64,000 nucleotides of DNA, from contig JAXLTD010000011.1 of assembly GCA_046330225.1 (NCBI GenBank), positions 16,858-80,857 of the forward strand, given 5' to 3'. Numbering within the stretch: position 1 is the stretch's first letter; every line of letters begins with the position of its first letter. The stretch comes from CANJIV01 sp046330225. Its GTDB lineage: Bacteria; Actinomycetota; Thermoleophilia; Solirubrobacterales; Solirubrobacteraceae. The translations under genes and the position numbers were made by a program. This document shows, piece after piece, positions 42,514 to 53,000 of this stretch. The notes under the pieces were generated by a model. The model was given only the letters and a program-made list of their open reading frames with translations, made no database searches and was not told the DNA's origin.

Positions 42514-42939
42514 CTACGTCGCGAGGTCGACGCGCAGCGGTGTCGCGCTGACGTGGATCCCGAACTGCCGGTCGTAGCAGTGCTCGACCAGGATCTCAAC
42601 GGCTTCGTCGTCCGACACGTAGCACCGGAGCGGCGGGGCGCCCTCCAGTAGCTCGATCTGGACGCACAGCTCGGCGTCCTCCCAGCGGTGGCGCTCCTCT
42701 TCCGCTCTCGCCGATGCCGCGACATCGAGCAGCGCAGGGTCGATCGGTTCGCCGGTCATCTTCCATGCCCTCTCCTCGATGTGGACGGCGAGCCACGCAA
42801 GCGCGTTCGCCTGTCGGCGGTGCGCGGCGCACGCCGAAGCAAGTGCATCGAGTCGCTCCTCCAGCCGGCGACGTTCCGCCTGGGCGTGCCGATGGGCGCG
42901 GCCACGACCTGGTCCGAGCGGGCTGTCGGGGGTCGCCAT
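42514..42939 (-). CDS. Hypothetical protein, first cargo gene of the island
   Basis: A 141-residue protein I do not recognise. The N-terminal half is a charged helix, possibly coiled coil (RHAQAERRRLEERLDALASACAAHRRQANALAWLAVHIEERAW). The C-terminal half is more mixed (ELCVQIELLEGAPPLRCYVSDDEAVEILVEHCYDRQFGIHVS) and looks like a small alpha/beta domain. It is transcribed toward the tRNA, away from the GmrSD-like gene's stop, with 222 bp upstream in which GTTGGAC occurs three times. The acidic C-terminal half and defence neighbourhood leave its role open. Confidence 0.6.
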   Translation of the reverse strand: MATPDSPLGPGRGRAHRHAQAERRRLEERLDALASACAAHRRQANALAWLAVHIEERAWKMTGEPIDPALLDVAASARAEEERHRWEDAELCVQIELLEGAPPLRCYVSDDEAVEILVEHCYDRQFGIHVSATPLRVDLAT

Positions 42940-43161
42940 GGCCGCGACGGTACGGCCGTCGCCGTCTTGAACCGGCAGTCGATTGTTGGACGTGCTGTTG
43001 GACCCCCACCGCCGGGGTGTTGGACGGCGGGGTACCGCAAGTTGACTGCCAACCGGCGAATCCGCAGCAGGAGCGGGCGGGAACGCGAACTCCCGAACAC
43101 CGCAGACCCTGTTCCCGACGGCAAGAAGAAATGGGGCGGCTGCGGCAAGAGCGCTCGGCGT

Positions 43162-45063
43162 CTACAAATCCATCCAGACCTCGGGGCCACGCCAGTGCTG
43201 CGCGATGAGGTCCGCGAGCTTCTCGCCCCTGACATCGACATCGACCTCCGACCAGGTCTCGGGGTGGTCCTTCACCAGATCCCGGTTGAGGTGAAGGATG
43301 GAATGTTTGTCGAGCCCTGCTCGCTTCGTGGGCCACGCGGCGTTGCCGACAGACGGGTTCAGCTTCTTCGTCGCGAGGGTCAGGTTCCCGAGCCGGTGGA
43401 TGTGCGCGTCGCGTTCGGCTTCGAGCTCGTGCCGGACCTCGTCAGGGAGCTCCTCTTCCGCCACCGGCCAATGCGACCGCCACTTCTGGGGCAGAACGTG
43501 CTCAACCGTGAGCGACATGCCCAGCTGTGGCGCATCCTGCTCCTTGATCTCGGCGTAGCCGCCGCTGGCGCGACGACGTTCGAGCTCGCACGCCTCCAGC
43601 AACAGCCGCACACGACGGACCGGCTTCTGCCGGTTGTAGAGCGGCCGCTCGATCAAGGTCTTCCGCACCAGTGGATCGCCGGGCCACAGCTCCGTGTCGA
43701 GCGTCGCGTCGCGCAAGAACCGGATGATCGGGATGTGCGGGGCATCTGACGCCGCCTCGATGCGCTTGAGCAGCTCGACCGCGGTGCGGTTGTAGTTCTT
43801 GGACGTGTAGTCGCAGATCATCCGCCGGACGACCCAACTCTCCAACGCCCGGAGCGCCCCGTCGCGCTCAACGGCAGTCAGCTGACCGTCGCGCTCGGCC
43901 ATGAACAGACGCAGGACCACGGGGTACAACGTGGTCGTGTCGAGCAGGTTGAGGCGGTCAAAGAACCGTCGCGGGACGGATCCCTCGGGCTGCGACTCGA
44001 AACTCCGGTAGAGCCGAGCGTCAGCGATGAAGCCGCCGACGAGCGGCGTGATCTCGTGGTCGGGCACGGCGTCTGGAAGCGCGTGGCGCTGGAACTCAAC
44101 GAAAAGCCCGAGGGCCGGCACCTCGTCGCGCTTACGGACGGTCAGCCAGTGCATGAGGAAGAGCTCGGCGCGGGGCCGCTTGAAGCGGCCCTGCCGCTGC
44201 TCCTCGCGCCACCATTTCGCATCCAGCTCGCGCCATACGTTCTGGTCGAGCTCGTCGAGATCGACCCTCGCCATGTCGGCTCGGCGGAACACATGGTTCT
44301 TCACGAGGTCGATCGCGAGGAGAGGCGTTCCCTGCGCGTTCAGCGACTCGAAGATCTCCTGGGCGTTGTCGCCCTCTTCGAGCTCGATGACCACGAACTT
44401 CAGGTGCGCCCGGAGCACGCGGTGCAAGGCCTTGACGTGCTTCTCCCGGTCGCCGTCGTCGACCTCGGCGATCCATTCGTCGAGCTCGTCCTCGAAGTAG
44501 GCGTAGGCCTCCTGGATCCTGTTGTTCGGGTCGTCCGGCATCGACTGCGGGCCGTCCGGATGCATGACGGCCTCGTATGCCGCACGATTCACATTGGTCG
44601 GCCAGAGCTTGTGGCGCTCGTACGGCTTCGGGTCGTGCTTCTCGGCGTTGAGGCGCAGATCGCGCAGCGCCTCGGCGGCCGTGCCGAACCCCTGTGCCTC
44701 CGCCAGCCGCTGCGCCGCGGCGATCAGCAGCTGCGCCGTCGTGAAGCGCTGCTGACCGTCGATGACCTCCTGATGAGGAATGCCGCCGAACGACTTGTCG
44801 AGCTTGCCGAGGACGACGGCCCCGAAGAAATGGTCCGTGAACGCCGCGAGGTCATCCTCGGCCACGCCTTGTGTCAGGTGGTCCTGACGCTTGAGGTATC
44901 GACCGACCGTGTCCCGGACGTCCTCCCAGAACGGGGTCAGCCGGTCCTCGCTCGGGTCCTCGATGTCGCGCTCCCACACATAGGGACGCTGGAAGAGCGG
45001 AACGCGGTACTGGATCGCCGTGTCGAAGATCTTCTCGATGGGGTAGGCGTCCGCGCGCACCAC
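43162..45063 (-). CDS. DUF262/DUF1524 protein, GmrSD-like (type IV restriction) nuclease
   Basis: A 633-residue protein combining two domains in one chain. The N-terminal DUF262 (ParB/Srx-like) domain has YRVPLFQRPYVWE and the hallmark VIDGQQRFTT (about 100-109). The C-terminal DUF1524 HNH-nuclease domain has VEHVLPQKW (His522) and HRLGNLTLATKKLN (about 556-569). Fused GmrS-GmrD proteins cleave DNA with glucosylated hydroxymethylcytosine or other phage modifications, and BrxU is a relative. It would therefore attack modified phage DNA that escapes the helicase/methylase system encoded nearby. It is the last gene of a leftward group starting at 46165. Confidence 0.87.
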   Translation of the reverse strand: MVRADAYPIEKIFDTAIQYRVPLFQRPYVWERDIEDPSEDRLTPFWEDVRDTVGRYLKRQDHLTQGVAEDDLAAFTDHFFGAVVLGKLDKSFGGIPHQEVIDGQQRFTTAQLLIAAAQRLAEAQGFGTAAEALRDLRLNAEKHDPKPYERHKLWPTNVNRAAYEAVMHPDGPQSMPDDPNNRIQEAYAYFEDELDEWIAEVDDGDREKHVKALHRVLRAHLKFVVIELEEGDNAQEIFESLNAQGTPLLAIDLVKNHVFRRADMARVDLDELDQNVWRELDAKWWREEQRQGRFKRPRAELFLMHWLTVRKRDEVPALGLFVEFQRHALPDAVPDHEITPLVGGFIADARLYRSFESQPEGSVPRRFFDRLNLLDTTTLYPVVLRLFMAERDGQLTAVERDGALRALESWVVRRMICDYTSKNYNRTAVELLKRIEAASDAPHIPIIRFLRDATLDTELWPGDPLVRKTLIERPLYNRQKPVRRVRLLLEACELERRRASGGYAEIKEQDAPQLGMSLTVEHVLPQKWRSHWPVAEEELPDEVRHELEAERDAHIHRLGNLTLATKKLNPSVGNAAWPTKRAGLDKHSILHLNRDLVKDHPETWSEVDVDVRGEKLADLIAQHWRGPEVWMDL

Positions 45064-45104
45064 ACAACGCTACCCCGTAATGCGGCGTGTCATGACGGCG
45101 CCGG

Positions 45105-45512
45105 TCAGCGCGCGAAGAACTCGGGCGCCGGCCCGAGCGGCCACGACTCGCAGAACTGCTCGCAGTCGATCATCACGTCTGGCATGGGTCTCACCCGGTC
45201 GAGGGCGACGGCAAGCGCGCGCATGGACTCGCGCGTGAAGTAGCAGGAGCTCCCGGCGAGCATTGCATCGGGCTTGGCGTAGCCGCAGACGCGACCGACG
45301 TCGTCCGACGTGAGCGAGTAGTCCCCCAGGCGCTGGAGGAAGTCGAACGGCGAGCCACCATTGCCCAGGCCCCACTCGCGCCACTCGACACACCATCCGG
45401 ACTCGGAGTGCTGGCGCAGGACCGCTCCGTCGATCGCTGGCGCAAGCTGCCGCCCCCACTCTGCGGGCACGCCACGCGACCCGCGCCCGCGCGGCATCGG
45501 CCAGGGCCTCAT
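45105..45512 (-). CDS. Unknown protein coupled to the transglutaminase-like gene
   Basis: A 135-residue protein whose ATG overlaps the preceding gene's stop by four bases (ATGA), so the two are made together. Visible features are GSPFDFLQRLGDYSLTSDDVGRVCGYAKPDAML and MPDVMIDCEQFCESW, with several aromatic residues and four cysteines (Cys55-type WCVEW, VCGYA, SCYF, DCEQFC). No family is recognised. It ends 41 bp before the GmrSD-like gene on the same strand. It may be a regulator, immunity or target-recognition partner of the upstream protein. Confidence 0.65.
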   Translation of the reverse strand: MRPWPMPRGRGSRGVPAEWGRQLAPAIDGAVLRQHSESGWCVEWREWGLGNGGSPFDFLQRLGDYSLTSDDVGRVCGYAKPDAMLAGSSCYFTRESMRALAVALDRVRPMPDVMIDCEQFCESWPLGPAPEFFAR

Positions 45513-46165
45513 GCGACTACCGGGCTGTCGACAGGCGGATCGGCGAGCATGCCCTGCTTCAGCGCCGCCATGTTGTCGATCACGCGGGCGGCGACGACTC
45601 GGTGTCCGCTGTGAAGTCGCCAATCGGGGGACGCGACGTAGCTCCGATCGCCAACGCGAGGCACGATCGACACGGCGCAGTCGGCGAACATGCCGCTCAG
45701 GTGGCGATGCGGAAGCCGGCCACCGTGCTCCCAAGCAAGCGGCATCAGGACGATGGACTTTGCCGGGCGGGTCGCCTGAGCCAGTGTGGGGTCCAGCACG
45801 AGCCTGTCGGTCAGCAGGACGAGATGGCCCTGCCAACCGTTCCTCGACGGAGCCCGACCGGAACCCCGGCCGCCGATCTCCACGATGTATCCGCCGGCGC
45901 GGACCATCGCGTCGACCTCCGCAGTGGATTGTGGTGCGCGCCCAAGGCGTCCTGCCTCCTGCATGTATGCGGCGTTGGCCACCGTAGTCTCGACAACCTG
46001 AGGCTTGGCCGCGATGCCGACCGAGCGGAGGACCTCCTGGAGCGTGCGACAAGCTCCGATGCAGCAGTTCGGAAGCCAGCCGACCTCCTGAGTGGCGGCC
46101 CAGACCTGCTGAGTGGCCGCCAGAGCGAGCCGGTCCTCGTCCTCGTGCGTGAGCGTCTTCGTCAT
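45509..46165 (-). CDS. Transglutaminase-like cysteine-protease-fold protein
   Basis: A 218-residue protein with a plausible Cys-His-Asp triad. The nucleophile region is NCCIGACRTLQEVLRSVGIAA, where a cysteine starts a helix ending in Gly-Ile. The histidine and aspartate follow in GWQGHLVLLTDRLVLDPTLAQA, the H-x(n)-LDPT pattern of transglutaminase-core proteins. N-terminal helices and a C-terminal RVIDNMAALKQG tail flank it. This is a fold-level reading, not a family hit. It is the first gene of a leftward operon with the 135-residue protein and probably the GmrSD-like nuclease. A protease or deamidase role in defence is inference. Confidence 0.65.
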   Translation of the reverse strand: MTKTLTHEDEDRLALAATQQVWAATQEVGWLPNCCIGACRTLQEVLRSVGIAAKPQVVETTVANAAYMQEAGRLGRAPQSTAEVDAMVRAGGYIVEIGGRGSGRAPSRNGWQGHLVLLTDRLVLDPTLAQATRPAKSIVLMPLAWEHGGRLPHRHLSGMFADCAVSIVPRVGDRSYVASPDWRLHSGHRVVAARVIDNMAALKQGMLADPPVDSPVVA

Positions 46166-46360
46166 GCAGAGCGACCGTAGGTCGCGGATAGAGATGAACC
46201 GGTTCCTTCGCAGCGGACGCCACGGGGCTCAGCGCCGCCGCCATCGCGTTTCGGGCGTCTCAGGGAGACAGAGCTGTTGCTGTCAGCGTCAGCCCCGGTT
46301 CGCCTGCGGCATGCGGCGCCATGTACGAACCGCGACGGGCTCGTACGGATGTGCAACGGA

Positions 46361-46591
46361 TCAGCTTCGGAAGTCTCCACCCGCGCGTACCACGGCAAGC
46401 GCGGTCGCCCATTCCCACTCGTGGACGCGTCGCCCGGACTCGGCCACGACTCGCGCGAACGGCAAGCGGGCGCCACAGATGGACGCAGGCTGACCATCGA
46501 GGGTCACTCGGATGGCGCATGCGGCGCGCCGCTCGGCGAGGGTCGGCTGTGGCTGTCGAGGGCTGCCCACGGTCCGTTTCTTAGCGTCCAT
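46361..46591 (-). CDS. Small 76-residue protein divergent from the helicase gene
   Basis: A short frame on the minus strand reading MDAKKRTVGSPRQPQPTL at its start and TLDGQPASICGARLPFARVV, then EWEWATALAVVRAGGDFRS at its end. The 'xLxGxPAxIxGxRxxFAxV ... EWSWxTAxxIVxxGGxFxS' pattern looks like a small conserved beta-rich protein. That is why I favour this frame over the overlapping ones on the other strand. It lies in an otherwise gene-free 576-bp stretch (46166-46741) between two divergent defence operons. It may encode a small regulator. Coding status is uncertain. Confidence 0.45.
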   Translation of the reverse strand: MDAKKRTVGSPRQPQPTLAERRAACAIRVTLDGQPASICGARLPFARVVAESGRRVHEWEWATALAVVRAGGDFRS

Positions 46592-46741
46592 GCCGCGCAT
46601 CAAGGCTCGGCGGCGCACGCTTTTCACACTCGCGATGCTGAGCCGGTACACACCGGTGCTCTTGTTGCGCGGTTGTTGCAGGAGCGCGCCCAACGGGCGC
46701 TCCGCCCGCAGCTGTCCGCGTTGCGCCAGAATCCGCATCTC

Positions 46742-49700
46742 GTGCCACGGATCTTCGACAACATCGAGCAGTCCCTACTGCCCGGCATCAAGGAGCTGCT
46801 CCCTGACGCCAATCGACTGGACGCCTGCGTCGGCTACTTCAACCTCCGAGGATGGAGGACGCTGTGCACCGAGCTTGACGCGTGGGCTGCCTCAGAACGG
46901 CCAGTGCCGCATGCACGCGTGCTGATCGGGATGCAGGGCCGACCGCAGGACGACCTGCGCGACCTCATGACGCCTCATGAGGACACCTTCGTCATGGACA
47001 ACGCAACCGCGCACCGGCTCAAGACCGAGGTCGCGACGGAGCTGCGCAGCCAGCTGACCGTTGGGGTGCCGACGAACGCCGACGAGGCGGCCCTCCGGGG
47101 CCTCGCACGGCAGCTTCGCGAGCGGCGAGTCGAGGTCCGGGTCTTCCTAAGACACCGGCTCCACGCGAAGCTGTACCTCTGCCATCGCGACGACGTTGCC
47201 GCACCGATCGTGGGCTTTGTGGGAAGCAGCAACCTGACCTTCTCAGGCCTCAAAGGGCAAGGCGAGCTCAACGTCGATGTCGTTGAATCGGATGCCGCTA
47301 AGAAGCTCTCCAAGTGGTTCAACGACCGCTGGCAGGACCGCTTCACGGTCGACATCTCGGACGAGCTGGCCAGCATCATCGACGAGAGCTGGGCACGTGA
47401 GCTCCCGCTCAGCCCCTATCTCGTCTACATCAAGATGGCCTATCACCTGTCGCGGGAGGCACGCGCAGGGCTCACCGAGTTCAGCGTGCCAGCCGAGTTC
47501 GACGGCTTGCTGCTCGACTTCCAGGAAGCCGCCTTGCGGATCGCAGCCCGACACCTTCATCGACGCGGCGGCGTCCTCATCGGCGACGTCGTGGGTCTCG
47601 GAAAGACCATGACCGGCTCGGCCCTGGCAAAGCTCTACCAGGACGATTTCGGCGCCGAGACGCTGATCCTCTGCCCCAAGAACCTCGAAACGATGTGGCA
47701 AGGCTATGTCGACCGGTTCCGCCTGCTCGCAAAGGTCCTCCCACTCAGCCAGGCGCGCCAAGCCCTTCCTGAGCTTCGTCGTTTCAGGCTGGTGCTCATC
47801 GACGAAAGCCACAACCTGCGGAATCGCGAGGGTAAGACCTATGAGGTAGTGCGGAACTACATCGAGGCGAACGGCGCGAAGTGCATCCTGCTCTCAGCCA
47901 CGCCGTACAACAAGGACTTCGAGGATCTGGCAAGCCAGCTGCGACTCTTCATCGGCGAGGAGCAGGACTTGGGCATCCGTCCCGAGCGGCTGCTGGCGGA
48001 TGTCGGCGAGATCGAGTTCCTCCGTCTGGCGGATGGTCGGCCCACCTCAATACGCGCGTTCGAGGCGAGCTCTCACGCGGACGACTGGCGCGATCTGATG
48101 CGGCTCTACATGGTGAGGCGAACCCGGACATTCATCCGTCTCAACTACGCCGAGACAGACGGCGACGGCAGGGAGTACCTCCGGTTTCCGGACGGCCGGC
48201 GCTCTTACTTCCCCACACGGGTCCCGGTACCTGTGCAGCCGAAGCTGCGTGGCAAGGACGACCAGTACGGACTGCTGTTCTCGGACGACGTCGTGAATGT
48301 GATCGACCGGCTCAAGCTCCCGCGATACGGCCTCGCGCAGTACGTGCAGAACGACATCGCGCTGTCCACCGCAGAGCAGGACATCGTGGACGGGCTCTCG
48401 CGCGCCGGCACGAGACTGGTCGGGTTTACACGAACGGGTCTCTTCAAACGGTTGGAGAGCAGCGGTGCCGTCTTCCTCAAGAGCGTCGAACGCCACGTCC
48501 TACGCAACTTCATGTACCTGCACGCCCTTGAGAACGGGCTCGACGTGCCGATTGGCCCGCAGCCCACTTCGCTGTTCGCCGACACCGATGCGGCGCCAGA
48601 AGACCTGCTCGATGACCCGGCGGACCAGACAGCCGTGGAGGTTGGCGGCTCTGACGCTGCGGCTCTCCGAGTTCGCGCCGCCCTCCTGGTTGGCGAGCTT
48701 CGAAGCGCAGGCAGTCGACAGGTCCGCTGGCTGCGTTCTGACGTGTTCGACGGTCGACTTGCCGAGGACCTACTAGCAGACGCCGAAGCACTCCTCGGCG
48801 TCCTCGCCGAGTTCGGCTCGTGGGATTCGGCCAAGGATGTCAAGGTCGACGCGCTCACGAACATCCTGCTCAAGCAGCACGCTGGCGAGAAGGTCGTCGT
48901 CTTCACGGAGTACGCAGACACGGCGGCTTACTTGGAACAGGCACTCGGCGAGCGCGGCGTCAGCGAGCTGGCGATGGTCACCGGCGACCACGAGGACCCG
49001 ACCGCGATCGTCAGGCGGTTCAGTCCGCGCAGCAACGCCGAGCTCGGCGAACCGCAGGGCCCACCCGTACGCGTGTTGGTCGCGACCGACGTGCTGTCGG
49101 AAGGACAGAACCTCCAGGACGCCGCGATCGTCGTGTCTTACGACTTGCCGTGGGCGATCATTCGATTGGTCCAGCGGGCCGGGCGCGTCGATCGGCTCGG
49201 GCAGGAGTCTGACGAGATCCGCATCTACTCGTTCCTGCCCGCGGATGGCCTTGAGACGATCCTGAACCTTCGAGCTCGTGTGCGTCGACGCCTTCAGGAG
49301 AACGCCGAAGTCGTTGGGGCTGACGAGGAGTTCTTCGACGTCGAGAAGCAGAAGCGGGTGCTTCAGGGCCTGTATGACGAAAGCAACGACGCGCTCGACG
49401 AGGATGCACAAGACGTAGACCTCGCCAGCTACGCGTTCCAGATCTACAAGAACGCGATCGATGCTCAACCTGAGCTCGACGCGACGATCACGACTCTGCC
49501 GGATGTGGTTCATGCGACACGTGCGACGGACGGCGCGGAAGGCGTTCTTGTCTTCACGTCCACGACCTCCGGGATCGACCACCTTGTCCGGCTCCGTGCG
49601 GACGGATCGCTGATTTCCGAATCCCCGCTCGAAATCCTACAAGCTGCGGCGTGCGCCCCGGACACCGTCGGTCTGCAACGGCGCGACGACCACCATGCTC

Positions 49701-50053
49701 TCGTCGAACGCGCCGTTCGACGCGCCGCGGAGGCTGGACCCGTACGCCCCGAGGGGGCACTGAGCGGCGTTCGCCGACGGATCTACGTGCTGCTACTGGA
49801 GTGGGGGGAGCAGACGCGCGGAACGCTCTTCCGGCCGCCCGAACTCGATGAGGTGCTCTCGGCGATATATGCGTACCCATTGCGCGAGCACGCGAAGGAC
49901 GTGATCGTGAAGAACATCAGAGCTGGCAAGGAGCCCAAGGAGCTGGCAGACCTCTGCGTGCGACTCCATCACGAAGGGAACCTCGTGCTAGGCGCAAGCG
50001 ATGACTGGCATGAGGAAGTTCAGATCGTCTGCTCGATGGGGCTGGACTCGTGA
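46742..50053 (+). CDS. PLD-nuclease / SNF2-type helicase fusion (defence effector)
   Basis: About 1,103 residues from GTG 46742, which begins PRIFDNIEQSLLPGIKELL, a typical N-terminus of this group; upstream in-frame sequence is unlike protein. A phospholipase-D-like nuclease domain has CVGYFNLRGWR, HAKLYL (HxK, residue 141) and GSSNLT. A superfamily 2 SNF2/RapA-type helicase follows with Walker A VVGLGKTMTG (about 285), DESH (354), LSATPYN and QRAGRVDRLGQ (about 811). The stop overlaps the methyltransferase start (GTGA). Helicase-nuclease plus adenine methyltransferase pairs act as restriction-like phage defence, as in DISARM-type and related systems. No DUF1998 DrmB partner is present. Confidence 0.87.
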   Translation: MPRIFDNIEQSLLPGIKELLPDANRLDACVGYFNLRGWRTLCTELDAWAASERPVPHARVLIGMQGRPQDDLRDLMTPHEDTFVMDNATAHRLKTEVATELRSQLTVGVPTNADEAALRGLARQLRERRVEVRVFLRHRLHAKLYLCHRDDVAAPIVGFVGSSNLTFSGLKGQGELNVDVVESDAAKKLSKWFNDRWQDRFTVDISDELASIIDESWARELPLSPYLVYIKMAYHLSREARAGLTEFSVPAEFDGLLLDFQEAALRIAARHLHRRGGVLIGDVVGLGKTMTGSALAKLYQDDFGAETLILCPKNLETMWQGYVDRFRLLAKVLPLSQARQALPELRRFRLVLIDESHNLRNREGKTYEVVRNYIEANGAKCILLSATPYNKDFEDLASQLRLFIGEEQDLGIRPERLLADVGEIEFLRLADGRPTSIRAFEASSHADDWRDLMRLYMVRRTRTFIRLNYAETDGDGREYLRFPDGRRSYFPTRVPVPVQPKLRGKDDQYGLLFSDDVVNVIDRLKLPRYGLAQYVQNDIALSTAEQDIVDGLSRAGTRLVGFTRTGLFKRLESSGAVFLKSVERHVLRNFMYLHALENGLDVPIGPQPTSLFADTDAAPEDLLDDPADQTAVEVGGSDAAALRVRAALLVGELRSAGSRQVRWLRSDVFDGRLAEDLLADAEALLGVLAEFGSWDSAKDVKVDALTNILLKQHAGEKVVVFTEYADTAAYLEQALGERGVSELAMVTGDHEDPTAIVRRFSPRSNAELGEPQGPPVRVLVATDVLSEGQNLQDAAIVVSYDLPWAIIRLVQRAGRVDRLGQESDEIRIYSFLPADGLETILNLRARVRRRLQENAEVVGADEEFFDVEKQKRVLQGLYDESNDALDEDAQDVDLASYAFQIYKNAIDAQPELDATITTLPDVVHATRATDGAEGVLVFTSTTSGIDHLVRLRADGSLISESPLEILQAAACAPDTVGLQRRDDHHALVERAVRRAAEAGPVRPEGALSGVRRRIYVLLLEWGEQTRGTLFRPPELDEVLSAIYAYPLREHAKDVIVKNIRAGKEPKELADLCVRLHHEGNLVLGASDDWHEEVQIVCSMGLDS

Positions 50054-53000
50054 CCAACAAGCACGAGGCGCTAGCTGACCTGATTCGAGCGGGCCAGCTC
50101 CAGCGACTCTTTATCGAGGAGCTCGGGTGGGACCGCCCCGCGTTCGCGGAGATCGAGGGAGACCTCGACGGCGAGATCTACCGGTTCCAGCCGTTGGCCG
50201 AGAAGCAGGGGTTCGCGGTTCTGAGGTGCGAACAGGGCATTCCCGACCATCCGACCCGCCAGCGCCTCCATCGAATCGTCAGCCGGCGCGCGGCTGAGCA
50301 TTTCGTGATCTACGTGGCCAAGGACGGCAGCCAGTTCTGGCAATGGACGGAGCTACGGGCGGGGCGCCCGGCCAGGCTCGTGGCGCACGAGTGGCACCCG
50401 GGCCGGGAGAACTACGCCCTCGTCGAGCGGCTCGTCGCAATCGGATTCGAGCTTGCCGAGGAAGGCTCCCTCAACCTTCTCGGGGTCCGACGCCGGGTGG
50501 GCGCGGCGTTCTCAGCGGACAAGGTCTCGTCGCGCTTCTACAAGGACTTCCAGGACGAACACAAGCATCTACTCAAGCAGATCAAGGGCATCGATCTACC
50601 TGAGGAGCTGGAGTGGTACGCGAGCGTGCTGCTCAACCGGCTGATGTTCCTCTACTTCGTCCAGAAGAAGGGGTACCTCGATGGTGATCACGACTATCTG
50701 CGCAACCGCTTCGAGCGGGTGCGGGACGCCCGTGGCCCAGGCCACTTCTTCACGTTCTTCCAGCGGTTCCTGATCCCACTGTTTCACGACGCGCTGGCAC
50801 GGAAAGAGCCCGCGCTCGACGATGCCGACCTTGCGGAGCTGGTTGGCGACGTCCCATACGTGAACGGTGGCTTCTTCTCCGTGCACGAGCTGGAGAAGAA
50901 GTGGTCGATCGACGTCAGCGATGAGGCGTTCAGTCGGGTCTTTGTGCTCTTCGACAGCTACCGCTGGCACCTGACCGAGTCTCCGGGGCAGGACGAGCGC
51001 GCCATCAACCCGGACGTCCTGGGCTATGTCTTCGAGCGCTACATCAACCAGAAGGAAAAAGGGGCCTACTACACCAAGACCGACGTAACCCGATTCATGG
51101 TCCGCAGCGCCTTGGTACCGGTCTTTCTCGATCGCTGGGAGGATCGCGCGCGATCCAAAGGTCTCAGTGGTCCTCGTTGGGGATTGATCGAGGAGGAGCC
51201 GGACCGCTACCTGCCGGCAGGTCTCGCGCACGGCGCTTCTAGAGAGCTCCCTGGAGACATCGGACGCGCAGGTGACGACTGGCCGACTCCCGCCGCCGCA
51301 CTCGACAAGGCCCCCGAGACGCACGGACTGCCTGCTGAAACCTGGCTGGAGACCATCGATCGCCGCCGGCGCCTCGACGCTCTGCGCGCGCAGCTCGGCG
51401 CAGGCGAGATCACCGATGCGAGCGCGGCGATCACGAGCAACTTGGCGATCATTACCTTTGCGATTGACGCGATCCGAGATCTCGCCGACCCTGAATCAGC
51501 GCTCCTCGTCCTGGACGTTCTTCAAGATCTGCGCGTCGTTGATCCCGCTTGTGGTTCGGGAGCCTTCCTCTTTGCGGCGCTCAACGTCCTCGAAGAGCTC
51601 TACGAAGCCGCGATTGAGACCGTTCGTAGTCTCCCCGGTACCGGGGAGACTGAAGAACGGAGAACGGCTCGGATCGCGGAGATCGACGCTCACGCCAGCG
51701 TGGAGTACTTCATTGCGAAATCGGCGGCGCTCCACAATCTCTTCGGTGTCGACATCATGCATGAGGCTGTCGAGATCGCGAAGCTCAGGCTGTTTCTTAA
51801 GCTGGTCGCCGGGCTCTCAGAACGCTCCCAGCTGGAGCCATTGCCTGATCTGGACCTAAACCTGAGAGCAGGCAACACTGTCGTCGGATTTCTCGACGCT
51901 GAAGAAGCCGAGAGGGCCGCCGGCGCGAGCATCCTGGCAGGGAATCGGGTCGCCGAGATCGAAACCGCGTGCGGCGATCTCTCCGACCGCTACGAGGCCT
52001 TCGTCTCGACTCAGACGGCGAGCGACGTCGATGACGAGCGTCTGGCCGAGGCGAAAGACGCACTCCTGCTCGCGGAGGGAGCAGTCGCCAACACTCTCGA
52101 CGACACCCTCGCAGCGGAGCGTGGGGTTCAGGACCGGGAGCGAGACGAGTGGTGGGAACGTGAGAGGCCATTCCACTGGTTCGTCGAGTTCGGCTCGGTG
52201 ATGCGGCGCGGCGGTTTCGACTGCGTCGTGGGGAACCCTCCGTATCGCAAGATCTCCGAGGTACGAAGCGAGTACACGGTCGAGGGGTTCGCCACCGACG
52301 ACTGTCCCGACCTGTACGCCCCGATGACCGAGCGTGCATCGCAGCTTCTCGCCCCCGGGGGACGTATGGCATTCATCGTTCCCTTGTCGCTGACCTTCAG
52401 CGAGGACTTCACCGATCTGCGGCGCTACCTGACCGGACGCTTTCCGCTCAAGTGGATTTCGTCCTACGCTCGCAATCCGACGGCGTTGTTCGACGGCAAG
52501 ATCGGCGTGCGTCCCACGATCTTCGTCGGCGCTGACGGTGAGGAGTCGCGCCTGTGGTCGACTCGCACGCATCGCTGGTCCGAGGAGTACCGACCGTCGC
52601 TATTCGACACCCTTCACTACGTCGAGGTCCCGCCGGAGCTTGGTGAGGACGAGTGGCCCAAGCTGGCCAGCGAGGGCGTTGCCGAACTCATGATGGCGCT
52701 GCGGACGAGCGGGCGGAAGACGCTCGCGACTGCGGTACGCCGTGGTGGCGAGCATCGGCTGGGATACAAGAAGACTGCGCTCTACGTCCTGTCTGCTTAT
52801 CGCTCCGAGCCGCCGTGTTGGGACGAGAACGGGAAGTTGATCCCTCAGAAGAAGGCGGGCTGGCTTGCGTTCGATTCCGCGCTGCACAGAGATGTGGCGT
52901 TTCTCCTGGCGACGGGGAAGTTGATGTTCCTCTGGTGGAACACGTGGGGTGACGACTTCGACGTTACCGCGGACATCCTGGACACGTTTCCGCTTGGCCT

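Noticed and set aside
42940..43161. Three GTTGGAC repeats as an iteron origin
   Set aside because: Only three short copies with irregular spacing and no nearby initiator gene; more likely chance or a local regulatory site.
45513..46244. N-terminal extension of the 135-residue gene's frame to 46244
   Set aside because: It overlaps the well-supported transglutaminase-like gene in another frame, has low-complexity Arg/Gly content and the ATGA overlap at 45509-45512 gives a natural start.
46113..46493. Plus-strand frame of about 126 codons between the defence operons
   Set aside because: Composition is Ser/Arg-rich without pattern, and the stretch overlaps the 5' end of the transglutaminase-like gene.
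46277..46741. N-terminal extension of the helicase frame
   Set aside because: The extra 155 codons have no protein-like pattern, no ribosome site, and overlap a better minus-strand frame; the family N-terminus starts at GTG 46742.
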